Shown here one piece after another: positions 1-7,468 of a DNA stretch of 64,000 nucleotides (within the stretch, counting starts at the first letter, position 1; every line of letters begins with the position of its first letter). Under the pieces are notes generated by a model. The model searched no databases and was not told the origin of the DNA. It was given only the letters and a program-made list of their open reading frames with translations. The stretch spans positions 62,001 to 126,000 of the forward strand of contig NZ_BMVK01000001.1 of the NCBI RefSeq assembly GCF_014650675.1, read 5' to 3'. Made by a program: the position numbers and the translations under genes. The stretch comes from Streptomyces anulatus. GTDB taxonomy: Bacteria; Actinomycetota; Actinomycetes; Streptomycetales; Streptomycetaceae.

Positions 1-534
1 GGGGCCCGCGGAGAGCTGGAGGAGGGAGAGCACCTGGGGCACGGCCTCGACGGCTTCGGCGACCGCGCCCGCCTCGATGTCGGCCGGTGCGGCGTGGACG
101 AGCGACCAGGCGTCGAAGAGCGCCACCCAGCCGCGCAGGACGGCGGAGTCGTCCCGGTCCCAGGCGCGCAGCCGCCAGCCGGGGCGGGCGGTGTCGCCGT
201 GCAGTTCGATCAGTCCGGCCAGCCGGGCCCTGTCCCAGCCGGCGCGGACCTGCGCCGGGGAGAGTTCCAGGGCGGTGGCCGCCCGTTCGAGGGCATGGGC
301 CGCGAGCGGGGCGGCGGTGCCCGGCCCCGGCGTGCCGGCCGCCCAGTGGGCGATGCGCACGGCGTCGGCGAGCACCGCCCTGGCCTGGCGCGCCAGTTCC
401 GTACGGGGCGGGGTGCCCTCGGGGGGCCGGGGAGCCGGCCTGGTACGCCGGGTCGTCACGGCCTTGCGGGCGGTGGCGAGGGGTCGCGGGCGGACAAGTC
501 GCAGCCTGGAGTCGCGCGGAGTACGGGACGTCAC
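1..534 (-). CDS. Hypothetical protein, possibly DNA-binding (3' end cut by window edge)
   Basis: An open frame on the minus strand runs from a GTG at 534 down to base 1 without a stop, so the C-terminus lies outside the window. An AGGAG sits about 13 nt upstream of the GTG. The translation has a basic Arg/Pro-rich N-terminus of about 55 residues, then an alanine-rich helical region with segments such as LARQARAVLADAVRIAHWAA and LELSPAQVRAGWDRARLAGL that read like a winged-helix fold. I do not recognise a catalytic motif. Proteins of this kind are frequent in Streptomyces and usually labelled hypothetical or DNA-binding. Function is inferred weakly; the frame itself shows normal Streptomyces codon use with G/C at third positions. 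Confidence 0.62.
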   Translation of the reverse strand, partial: MTSRTPRDSRLRLVRPRPLATARKAVTTRRTRPAPRPPEGTPPRTELARQARAVLADAVRIAHWAAGTPGPGTAAPLAAHALERAATALELSPAQVRAGWDRARLAGLIELHGDTARPGWRLRAWDRDDSAVLRGWVALFDAWSLVHAAPADIEAGAVAEAVEAVPQVLSLLQLSAGP

Positions 535-643
535 GGGAGCAGTCTTGCTCCTGACGGCCCGAAAGCCCAAACGGAAGGCGTTTCACCGGTACGGGAAAGG
601 TTCCCCCGGTGCGTCGGCAAGCGGGAGAGTTCACCCCATCGGC

Positions 644-1771
644 TCACATCAGGGGCGTGAGGAAGCGTCGCAGGGTCTCCTCGTAACGGGCCGGTCCGGC
701 GTTCCACATCGACGCATGCGGAGCCTGCGTCACGGCGTGGAGGCTGACCAGGTCCGGACGGCGGGCGGCGAGCTCGCGGGAGGCGCCCCAGGGGGCGATC
801 GTGTCGTCCGGGCCGTGCAGGATCAGGGTCGGGGTGCGCAGGGAGGCCGGCACCGAGGTCTCCAGCACCGGGGCGCCGTTCATCCCGGTCCTGCCCTGGG
901 CGGCGCGGACGGCGAGCGGCAGCAGGGCGGCCGGGACGCCGCGGGCCGCCGCCAGGGCGCGCAGGGTGACCGGCCAGTCCAGCACCGGGGAGTCGAGGAC
1001 GAGGCCGCTGATCCGGTCGCGGAGCGGGGACTCGACCGCGGCGTACAGGGCCATGGTGGCGCCGGTCGACCAGCCGTGGACGATCACGTTGCGGGCCCCG
1101 CCGCGCAGCGCCCAGCGGAGGGCGGCGTCGAGGTCGCGCCACTCGGAGGCGCCGAAGTGGCCGAGTCCGTCCGCGGGGCGGGGGGCTCCGGGGTCGCCCC
1201 GGTAGGCGAGGTCGAGCACGGGGAAGCGCTGTTCGCGCAGGAATCCCATCAGGTTCATGGGGTGGGCCCGGGTGGTGCCGAGACCGTGCACGGTGATGAC
1301 CCAGGTGTCGCGCGCGCCGGGGACGTACCAGGCGGGCAGGGCTCCCAGCTCGCCGGGGATCTCGACCTCCTGGTAATCCAGACCGAGGTCGCTGCCCGGG
1401 TCGCCGCTGTACAGCGCGGGGGTGAGCCGCACTTTCACGCCCGGTTCGAGGACTCCCCGGCCGACGTTCTCCAGCCTGCGGACGACGGTGTCGGCGGCCT
1501 GGGAGGCCCCTTCGACGACGGGCCCGACGACCGCGTGGACGCCGGGTCCGGACAGGCCGTAGGTGCCGGGCCTGAGCGCCGAGAAGGACCGGGTCAGGGT
1601 GACCTGCCCGGCCGCCGTGGCGTGCACGGTGAGTCTGCGGTCGGCGGGGAGGGGACGTCCGGGCGTCGCCTTGAGGGCGACGTCGCTGGCGTACCGGCCG
1701 GCCGCGACCGCTGTCGCGCCGACGCCGAGGATCGTGGTGACGGCCGTTGCCGTCGCGGTTACCGGGCGCAC
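644..1771 (-). CDS. Alpha/beta hydrolase, membrane- or envelope-associated
   Basis: 375-residue alpha/beta-hydrolase-fold protein. An N-terminal hydrophobic segment (about residues 4-28, VTATATAVTTILGVGATAVA) suggests a membrane anchor or signal. The oxyanion-side motif HGLGTTR lies near residue 162, the nucleophile elbow GWSTGA puts the serine near 235, and HGPDD (acid, about 322-323) and PHASMW (His, about 352) complete the triad. The frame stays open upstream to 1957, but that would overlap the aldolase gene by about 120 bases and adds an Arg/Pro-rich shadow-like segment, so I chose the GTG at 1771; its GGAG is very close (2 nt), so the start is uncertain. Substrate unknown. Confidence 0.82.
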   Translation of the reverse strand: MRPVTATATAVTTILGVGATAVAAGRYASDVALKATPGRPLPADRRLTVHATAAGQVTLTRSFSALRPGTYGLSGPGVHAVVGPVVEGASQAADTVVRRLENVGRGVLEPGVKVRLTPALYSGDPGSDLGLDYQEVEIPGELGALPAWYVPGARDTWVITVHGLGTTRAHPMNLMGFLREQRFPVLDLAYRGDPGAPRPADGLGHFGASEWRDLDAALRWALRGGARNVIVHGWSTGATMALYAAVESPLRDRISGLVLDSPVLDWPVTLRALAAARGVPAALLPLAVRAAQGRTGMNGAPVLETSVPASLRTPTLILHGPDDTIAPWGASRELAARRPDLVSLHAVTQAPHASMWNAGPARYEETLRRFLTPLM

Positions 1772-1836
1772 CGCTCCAGTGTCGTGGGGCCGGAGGCGCG
1801 CTGCCAGCGGACGGGGCCGTCCGGGGCGGTCGCGGG

Positions 1837-2496
1837 TCAGCCGGGCTGGCCGTATCCCTTGAGCGCCTCCGTCACCTCGTCCAGCTGGGCCGCGTCGAGC
1901 AGGGCCGGGGTGCGGCCGGGCACGGAGCTCGCGGTGAGCCAGAGCCGGCAGAGCCACTCCAGTTGGGCGGTGCGCTCGTAGGCCTGGTCGAGCGTGTCGC
2001 CGTAGGTGACGGTGCCGTGGTTGGCGAGCAGACAGCCGGTGCGGCCCTCCAGGGCCCCGAGCATGGCCTCGGCCAGTTCCGGGGTGCCGTAGCGGGCGTA
2101 GGCGGCGGTGCGGACGGGACCGCCGAGGATCGCGGCCGCGTAGTGGACCAGCGGCACCTCGGTGACGAGGGTGGAGACGGCGGTGGCGTGCACGGCGTGC
2201 GTGTGGACCACGGCGGCGGCGGCGGTGGAGCGGTAGACCGCCAGGTGGAGGGGGAGTTCGCTGGTCGGCCCGAGGTCGCCGAGTACCTGGCGGCCTTCCA
2301 GGTCGACGCCGACCACGTCCCGGGGGCCCAGCCGGTCGTAGGGCACCCCGCTGGGCGTGACCAGGACCAGGTCGCCGACGCGGGCCGACACATTGCCCGA
2401 GGTGCCGACGACCAGGCCGTCCGCCGCGCTGCGACGGGCGGTCGCGACGACGTCCAGCCAGATCCGGCCGACGGATTCCGGGTGTTGCTCGCTCAT
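1837..2496 (-). CDS. Class II aldolase/adducin family protein (fuculose-phosphate aldolase-like)
   Basis: 219-residue zinc-dependent class II aldolase, the family of L-fuculose-1-phosphate and L-ribulose-5-phosphate enzymes. The phosphate/substrate loop GTSGNVSAR is at about residues 27-35. The zinc ligands are visible in VHTHAVHA (HxH) and in LANHGTVTYGD. I chose the ATG at 2496 because the extension upstream to 2595 is Arg/Pro-rich and runs through the intergenic region. The gene lies 65 nt upstream of the hydrolase on the same strand, so the two may be co-transcribed. The exact sugar phosphate cannot be read from sequence. Confidence 0.85.
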   Translation of the reverse strand: MSEQHPESVGRIWLDVVATARRSAADGLVVGTSGNVSARVGDLVLVTPSGVPYDRLGPRDVVGVDLEGRQVLGDLGPTSELPLHLAVYRSTAAAAVVHTHAVHATAVSTLVTEVPLVHYAAAILGGPVRTAAYARYGTPELAEAMLGALEGRTGCLLANHGTVTYGDTLDQAYERTAQLEWLCRLWLTASSVPGRTPALLDAAQLDEVTEALKGYGQPG

Positions 2497-2704
2497 GGGG
2501 CGAGCGTAGGGGGCGGGACGCGCAACCGGAACGTCACGGGGGAGGTGACGGAGGTCTCTTCCGGGTGCCGAACAGCCGTTCAAAATGTTCGCCAACTAGT
2601 GGCAAAGGGCGGTCCACGCCCCACCCCACAGGCGCAGCGCAGCCCCTCCCGAACACAAGCGGAGGGAACCCACTCCGTTTGGGGTCACCGCAACGCCCTG
2701 CTCA

Positions 2705-2726
2705 GTTCATCTTCCGTTCATCCAGG
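2705..2726 (+). promoter_or_regulatory. PHO box (PhoP-binding direct repeats) upstream of the PiT transporter
   Basis: Two adjacent 11-base direct repeats, GTTCATCTTCC and GTTCATCCAGG, share the heptamer GTTCATC, which matches the Streptomyces PhoP repeat GTTCACC with 11-bp spacing. They lie 48 bases before the transporter ATG. A PHO box here is expected: PhoP control of pitH2 is described in S. coelicolor. Binding is inferred from the match. Confidence 0.72.
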
Positions 2727-2773
2727 TTGCCTACGGTCCACGTGCCACTGACGTCGAACGATTGCCTGGGTAA

Positions 2774-4033
2774 ATGGAACACATCACGCTGCTGCTTGCG
2801 ATTGTGGTCGTGACAGCTCTCGTGTTCGATTTCACGAACGGTTTCCACGACACCGCCAACGCGATGGCGACGACCATCTCGACCGGCGCCCTGAAGCCCA
2901 AGACAGCGGTGGCGATGTCCGCCGTTCTCAACCTGATCGGCGCGTTCCTGTCGGTGGAGGTCGCCAAGACGATCTCCGGCGGGATTGTCAACGAGGACGG
3001 CCTCAGAACCGAGGTCATCTTCGCGGCGCTCGTCGGCGCCATCCTGTGGAATCTCCTGACCTGGCTGGTCGGTCTGCCCTCCAGCTCCTCCCACGCCCTG
3101 TTCGGCGGTCTGATCGGCGCCGCGGTCATGTCGGCCGGCTGGTCCTCGATCAACGGCGGCACCGTCGTCACCAAGGTGCTGCTCCCGGCGATCGCCGCCC
3201 CGCTGGTCGCCGGCCTCGCCGCGATGCTGGCCACGCGACTGACGTACCGGATCAACCGGAACGTCACCGACGAGGGCCAGCTGAAGTCGACGGCCAAGGG
3301 CTACCGGGCCGGACAGATCGCCTCCGCCGGTCTCGTCTCGCTCGCCCACGGCACCAACGACGCCCAGAAGACGATGGGCATCATCACGCTGGCCCTGGTC
3401 ACCGGCGGCGTCCTCGCCCCCGGCTCCAACCCGCCGCTGTGGGTCATCGTCTCCGCCGGTGTGGCCATCGCGCTCGGCACCTACCTCGGCGGCTGGCGCA
3501 TCATCCGCACCATGGGCAAGGGCCTGACCGACCTCCAGCCGCCGCAGGGCTTCGCCGCCCAGACCAGTGCGGCGACCGTCATCCTGGCCTCCTCGCACCT
3601 CGGCTTCTCGCTCTCCACCACGCAGTCCTGCTCCGGGGCCGTGATGGGCGCGGGCCTCGGCCGCAAGGGCGGTGTGGTCCGCTGGTCCACCGCCACCCGG
3701 ATGTTCATCGCCTGGGGCCTGACGCTCCCGGCCGCGGGCCTGGTCGGCGCGGGCGCCGAGTTCCTCACGAAGCAGGGCCCCTGGGGCATCGCCGTCACGG
3801 CGGTCATCCTGGTGGGCGGTTCGTTCGCGATCTGGGTGGCCTCGCGCCGCCAGCCGGTCGACCACACCAACGTCAACGACACGGGCGACGACGAGCCCCA
3901 GGGCGTCGTCACCACCGCCATGGCCGCGGTCCAGCCGCCGCCCGTCGGCGGCCCGGCCTCCGACCTCTCGACCACCATCCCGGCCCCGGCCTCGTCGCCC
4001 GACGACCCGGCCCGGCCGCCGGCCAAGGTGTAA
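2774..4033 (+). CDS. pitH2: PiT-family inorganic phosphate transporter
   Basis: 419-residue inorganic phosphate:cation symporter of the PiT family, located in the cytoplasmic membrane. The two inverted PiT signatures are present: DFTNGFHDTANAMAT near residue 16 and AHGTNDAQKTMG near residue 195. About ten hydrophobic segments are visible, and the C-terminus is a Pro/Ala-rich cytoplasmic tail. A PHO box precedes it, and a 76-residue membrane protein follows after 12 nt with its own RBS, so the pair should be one phosphate-regulated operon. The symbol is by analogy with S. coelicolor pitH2; orthology rests on family and context only. Confidence 0.9.
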   Translation: MEHITLLLAIVVVTALVFDFTNGFHDTANAMATTISTGALKPKTAVAMSAVLNLIGAFLSVEVAKTISGGIVNEDGLRTEVIFAALVGAILWNLLTWLVGLPSSSSHALFGGLIGAAVMSAGWSSINGGTVVTKVLLPAIAAPLVAGLAAMLATRLTYRINRNVTDEGQLKSTAKGYRAGQIASAGLVSLAHGTNDAQKTMGIITLALVTGGVLAPGSNPPLWVIVSAGVAIALGTYLGGWRIIRTMGKGLTDLQPPQGFAAQTSAATVILASSHLGFSLSTTQSCSGAVMGAGLGRKGGVVRWSTATRMFIAWGLTLPAAGLVGAGAEFLTKQGPWGIAVTAVILVGGSFAIWVASRRQPVDHTNVNDTGDDEPQGVVTTAMAAVQPPPVGGPASDLSTTIPAPASSPDDPARPPAKV

Positions 4034-4045
4034 GGAAAGATCCGC

Positions 4046-4276
4046 ATGAAAATCGACTGGGCAGCTCTCGCCTCCGTGTTCGGTGTCAGCCTCGTGGTCA
4101 CCGTCGCGCTGGTCGGCGTCTTCACCGTGGGCATCGTCGCCCTCTCCAAGCAGTCCGCCACGGCCGGGGGCAGCGCCTCCGGCGGGTCGGCAGCACTGGC
4201 GCGCACCGGCGCGTACGCCTGCTTCGCGCTGTGCGTCGCGGCGGTCTCGTACGGGATCTACCTGATCGTCGCCTGA
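4046..4276 (+). CDS. Small membrane protein co-transcribed with the PiT transporter
   Basis: 76-residue protein with two predicted membrane spans, one at about residues 6-31 and one at about 52-74, joined by a Ser/Gly/Ala-rich loop. An AAGGAAAG Shine-Dalgarno lies 6 nt before the ATG. It starts 12 nt after the PiT gene stop and is followed at once by a strong terminator, so it is the last gene of the phosphate operon. The same arrangement occurs in other Streptomyces. Function is unknown; an accessory role in phosphate uptake is inferred from position. Confidence 0.85.
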   Translation: MKIDWAALASVFGVSLVVTVALVGVFTVGIVALSKQSATAGGSASGGSAALARTGAYACFALCVAAVSYGIYLIVA

Positions 4277-4295
4277 CCCCGTACCCCGCACTCCT

Positions 4296-4329
4296 TCGGG
4301 CCGGACACACCCTCGTGTGTCCGGCCCGA
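4296..4329 (+). terminator. Intrinsic terminator after the phosphate operon
   Basis: A perfect 15-bp stem (TCGGGCCGGACACAC against its complement) closes a CCTC loop, 20 nt after the small membrane protein stop. There is no long T tract, which is usual for Streptomyces terminators. It insulates the cobalamin riboswitch from upstream transcription. Confidence 0.85.
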
Positions 4330-4375
4330 TGTGCGTCTGCGCACAGTGGAGCCTCGCAGGTCAACAGCGAGTTGA

Positions 4376-4605
4376 CGGTTGTTCGCGGGGCGTGGTGGAC
4401 TGCCGGAGCCATTTACGGCGACAGCAGAGGAAGCCGGTGCGAATCCGGCGCGGTCCCGCCACTGTCACCGGGGAGCACTCCCCCACACCGGACGTCACGG
4501 CCCGCGGGACGCGGGCTGGAAGGCCGGGGGAACTGCGGATCCGGAAGCCAGGAGACTCTCGTCGCCGGTCACGTCGAACCAGGGCGCGGACCCTGAGTGA
4601 GGACA
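4376..4605 (+). promoter_or_regulatory. Cobalamin (adenosylcobalamin) riboswitch
   Basis: The leader of the cobalamin operon carries the diagnostic conserved blocks: GAAGCCGGTGCGAATCCGGC followed by GCGGTCCCGCCACTGT (about 4430-4464), then the GGAAGCCAGGAGAC B12 box (4543-4556). The order and spacing match the cobalamin riboswitch fold. The first start downstream is not cobD itself but a 26-codon ORF (4612) with its own TGAGGA Shine-Dalgarno at about 4596-4601, so repression probably acts on translation of that ORF and, by coupling, on cobD. Outer boundaries are approximate. Confidence 0.93.
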
Positions 4606-4611
4606 TACGCC

Positions 4612-4692
4612 ATGCCCGGCTGCCGTGCGCCGCTTCCTGCGCCCCTGCCCCCTCGTTCTCATTCCGGAACACCTCTCCCCGCGACGGGCTGA
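4612..4692 (+). CDS. Putative 26-residue leader ORF between riboswitch and cobD
   Basis: ATG at 4612 preceded by TGAGGAC with an 8-nt spacing; 26 codons (begins MPGCRAPLPAP) then TGA at 4690-4692. The cobD GTG lies 3 nt further on, in the same frame, and has no convincing Shine-Dalgarno of its own. This is the arrangement of a leader whose termination feeds re-initiation on cobD. The peptide is Pro-rich and has no known homologue that I can name. It could also be chance, or the stop codon could separate what is elsewhere a longer CobD N-terminus. Confidence 0.38.
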   Translation: MPGCRAPLPAPLPPRSHSGTPLPATG

Positions 4693-4695
4693 GCC

Positions 4696-5676
4696 GTGCG
4701 TGCCGACCGCGTCTTCGCGTACGGCGCCACGGCCGGGCTGATCGCCGACGCCCTGCTCGGCGATCCCCGGCGGGGCCACCCCGTCGCCGGATTCGGCCGC
4801 GCGGCCGCGCGGGCCGAATCCCTCCTGTGGCGTGACGACCGGGGCGCGGGCGCCCTGCACACCCTCGTGTGCGCCGGAGGCGCCGTGGGGGCCGCCGCGC
4901 TGGCCGCCCGCGCCGTCCGGGGACACCCCGCGCTCGCCGTCGCGCTGACCGCCGCCACCGCCTGGTCCGTCGTCGGAGGTACGTCGCTGGGCCGGGAGGC
5001 CCGCGCCATCGGCGGCGCCCTGGCCGCCGGGGACCTGGAGGTGGCACGGGAGCGGCTGCCGCATCTGTGCGGGCGCGATCCGCACTCCCTGGACGGTCCG
5101 GGCATCGCCCGCGCGGTCGTCGAGTCGGTCGCCGAGAACACCTCGGACGCCGTCGTCGGCGCACTGGTGTGGGGGGCGATCGGCGGGGTGCCGGGGCTCG
5201 TCGGCTTCCGGGCCGTGAACACGCTCGACGCGATGGTCGGCCACAAGTCGCCCCGCTACCGACGTTACGGCTGGGCCTCGGCCCGCCTGGACGACCTCGC
5301 CGGGTGGCCCGGCGCCCGTCTGACGGCCGCGCTGGCCGTGGCGGGCGGCGGGCGGCCCCGGGAGGCCGTACGCGCCTGGAGGGCGGACGCGGGGCGTCAC
5401 CCGAGCCCGAACGCGGGGCCGGTGGAGGCCGCGTTCGCGGGGGCGCTCGGCGTACGGCTGGGCGGGACGCTGGCGTACGCGGGGCGCGTCGAGCACCGGC
5501 CGGTGCTGAACGGGGAGTCCGGGCGGGATGTGCGGAGCGCGGACATCGAACGTGCGGTACGGCTGTCGCGCCGGGTGAGCACGCTGGCCCTGGGTGTGTG
5601 CGTGGCGGGCCGGATGATCGCGGGGCGGATGGCCGCGGGCCGGACGGTCGCGGGGCGGAAGCGGGGACGGCCATGA
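4696..5676 (+). CDS. cobD: Adenosylcobinamide-phosphate synthase CobD/CbiB
   Basis: 326-residue polytopic membrane protein that attaches the aminopropanol (phosphate) arm to adenosylcobyric acid. The N-terminal [22 protein letters not shown] and the central [19 protein letters not shown] and [29 protein letters not shown] blocks are typical of the CobD/CbiB family, and the length fits. The C-terminal 25 residues are a degenerate [11 protein letters not shown] repeat. The start is a GTG 3 nt after the leader ORF stop. The stop overlaps the ATG of a 15-codon ORF (ATGA at 5673). Confidence 0.93.
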   Translation: MRADRVFAYGATAGLIADALLGDPRRGHPVAGFGRAAARAESLLWRDDRGAGALHTLVCAGGAVGAAALAARAVRGHPALAVALTAATAWSVVGGTSLGREARAIGGALAAGDLEVARERLPHLCGRDPHSLDGPGIARAVVESVAENTSDAVVGALVWGAIGGVPGLVGFRAVNTLDAMVGHKSPRYRRYGWASARLDDLAGWPGARLTAALAVAGGGRPREAVRAWRADAGRHPSPNAGPVEAAFAGALGVRLGGTLAYAGRVEHRPVLNGESGRDVRSADIERAVRLSRRVSTLALGVCVAGRMIAGRMAAGRTVAGRKRGRP

Positions 5677-5720
5677 ACGGTCCGGCACGGAACGCGGTAC
5701 GGGAACGGGAGCGGGCATGA
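5673..5720 (+). CDS. 15-residue mini-ORF bridging cobD and cobQ with ATGA overlaps at both ends
   Basis: The cobD stop overlaps an ATG (ATGA, 5673-5676). That frame runs 15 codons (begins [15 protein letters not shown]) and its TGA overlaps the cobQ ATG (ATGA, 5717-5720). A ribosome finishing cobD could re-initiate on the mini-ORF and then on cobQ. GGGAACGGGAGC within the mini-ORF also provides a Shine-Dalgarno for cobQ, so the mini-ORF may be only a by-product. No function is claimed for the peptide. Confidence 0.35.
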   Translation: MNGPARNAVRERERA

Positions 5721-7468
5721 GCGGCGGACTGCTGGTCGCGGGGACCACATCGGACGCGGGCAAGAGCGTCGTCACGGCGGGCATCTGCCGCTGGCTGGTG
5801 CGCCGGGGCGTGAAGGTCGCGCCCTTCAAGGCCCAGAACATGTCCCTGAACTCCTTCGTGACCCGGGAGGGCGCGGAGATCGGGCGGGCCCAGGCGATGC
5901 AGGCGCAGGCCGCCCGGGTGGAGCCGACGGCCCTGATGAACCCGGTGCTGCTGAAGCCCGGCAGTGACCGGTCCAGCCAGGTGGTCCTGATGGGGAAGCC
6001 GGTCGGCGAGATGAGCGCCCGGGGGTACCACGGAGGCCGGCAGGAGGCGCTGCTCGGCACGGTCACGGAGTGCCTGGAGGAGCTGCGGTCGACGTACGAC
6101 GCGGTGATCTGCGAGGGGGCGGGTTCCCCCGCCGAGATCAACCTCCGGCGCACCGACATCGTGAACATGGGGATCGCGCGGGCCGCCCGCTTCCCCGTGC
6201 TGGTCGTCGGGGACATCGATCGGGGCGGGGTCTTCGCGTCGTTCTTCGGGACGACGGCGCTGCTGAGCGCGGAGGACCAGGCCCTGGTCGCGGGCTATCT
6301 GGTGAACAAGTTCCGGGGCGACGTCTCGTTGCTGGAGCCGGGGCTCGACATGCTGTACGGGCTGACCGGGCGGCGGACGTACGGGGTGCTGCCGTACGCC
6401 CATGGGCTCGGCATCGACGAGGAGGACGGCCTGCGGGTGTCCCTGCGCGGTGCGGTGCGGGAGTCGGTCGTGGCGCCGCCCCATGGGGAGGACGTGCTGC
6501 GGGTCGCGGTCTGCGCGGTGCCGCTGATGTCCAACTTCACGGACGTGGACGCGCTGGCCGCCGAACCGGGCGTCGTCGTGCGGTTCGTGGACCGGGCGGA
6601 GGAGCTGGCCGACGCGGACCTGGTGATCGTGCCGGGGACGCGCGGCACGGTGAAGGCGCTGGCCTGGCTGCGTGAGCGCGGGCTCGCGGACGCACTGGTA
6701 CGACGGGCGGCGGAGGGCCGGCCGGTGCTGGGGATCTGCGGCGGGTTCCAGGTGCTCGGTGAGCGGATCGAGGACGAGGTGGAGTCGCGGGCGGGGGTCG
6801 TGGACGGGCTGGGGCTGCTGCCGGTGCGGGTGCGCTTCGACCGGGACAAGACGCTGGCGCGGCCGGTCGGTTCGGCACTGGGCGAGCCGGTGGAGGGGTA
6901 CGAGATCCACCACGGGGTGGCCGATGTGCGGGGCGGGGAGCCGTTCCTGGACGGGTGCCGGGTGGGGGCGGTGTGGGGGACGCACTGGCACGGGTCGCTG
7001 GAGAGCGACGCGTTTCGGCGACGGTTCCTGGTGGAGGTGGCCCGGGCCGCCGGGCGGCGGTTCGTGCCGGCGCCGGACACGAGTTTCGGGGTGTTGCGGG
7101 AGGAGCAGCTGGATCGGCTGGGGGATCTGGTGGAGGAGCACGCGGACACGGATGCGTTGTGGCGGTTGATCGAGGGGGGTGCGCCTGTGGGGTTGCCGTT
7201 CGTGCCGCCGGGGGCGCCGCCGTTGGGCGCGGGTGCGGGTGCGGGTGCGGGTGCTCCGGAGAGCCGGGGCGCTGCCCCGGACCCCGCTCCTCAATCGCCG
7301 GAGGAGCTTGGATTTGCCGGGTCCGCCGGGCCCACCGGGTCAAGGGGCCAGGGGCTTGATTGTGCCGGGCCAACGCCCCAGGAGCTTGATGTTGCCGGGT
7401 CCGCTGAGGCAACGCCCCAAGGGCTCGGGGAAGCAGCTGTTGTTCATGTCGACCAGGAGGCCAAGTGA
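5717..7468 (+). CDS. cobQ: Cobyric acid synthase CobQ/CbiP with an extra C-terminal tail
   Basis: Glutamine-dependent amidase that converts adenosylcobyrinic acid a,c-diamide to adenosylcobyric acid. The N-terminal dethiobiotin-synthetase-like ATPase opens with [20 protein letters not shown] (P-loop about residues 9-17) and [16 protein letters not shown]. The class I glutamine amidotransferase half has the nucleophile in LGICGGFQ (Cys 341) and a catalytic His in THWHGSLES. The family is usually about 490-510 residues; this one is 583. The last ~85 residues are a low-complexity Gly/Ala/Pro tail encoded by intergenic-type repeat DNA (see the repeat entry). The stop overlaps the chelatase GTG (GTGA at 7465). 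Confidence 0.93.
   Translation: MSGGLLVAGTTSDAGKSVVTAGICRWLVRRGVKVAPFKAQNMSLNSFVTREGAEIGRAQAMQAQAARVEPTALMNPVLLKPGSDRSSQVVLMGKPVGEMSARGYHGGRQEALLGTVTECLEELRSTYDAVICEGAGSPAEINLRRTDIVNMGIARAARFPVLVVGDIDRGGVFASFFGTTALLSAEDQALVAGYLVNKFRGDVSLLEPGLDMLYGLTGRRTYGVLPYAHGLGIDEEDGLRVSLRGAVRESVVAPPHGEDVLRVAVCAVPLMSNFTDVDALAAEPGVVVRFVDRAEELADADLVIVPGTRGTVKALAWLRERGLADALVRRAAEGRPVLGICGGFQVLGERIEDEVESRAGVVDGLGLLPVRVRFDRDKTLARPVGSALGEPVEGYEIHHGVADVRGGEPFLDGCRVGAVWGTHWHGSLESDAFRRRFLVEVARAAGRRFVPAPDTSFGVLREEQLDRLGDLVEEHADTDALWRLIEGGAPVGLPFVPPGAPPLGAGAGAGAGAPESRGAAPDPAPQSPEELGFAGSAGPTGSRGQGLDCAGPTPQELDVAGSAEATPQGLGEAAVVHVDQEAK
7264..7434. repeat. Streptomyces-type intergenic repeat absorbed into the cobQ 3' end
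   Basis: The block starting CCGGGGCGCTGCCCCGGACC and continuing CCGCTCCTCAATCGCCGG then AGGAGCTTGGATTT resembles the dispersed GC-rich elements found between Streptomyces genes (from memory, of the form CCCCGGACCCCGC..CTCAA.CGCCGG). It is followed by three degenerate echoes of a GGAGCTTGATNTTGCCGGGTCCGC module (about 7300, 7350 and 7380) with CAACGCCCC between them. All of it is in frame in cobQ. Confidence 0.6.

Noticed and set aside
77..1981. Long plus-strand frame opposite the first three genes
   Set aside because: Low-complexity Arg/Gly/Pro translation with no domain; it is antisense to well-supported minus-strand genes and arises from high GC.
4361..7294. 977-codon minus-strand frame opposite cobD and cobQ
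   Set aside because: Composition (Arg, Pro, His runs) is that of an antisense shadow; the plus strand encodes clear CobD and CobQ and the riboswitch.
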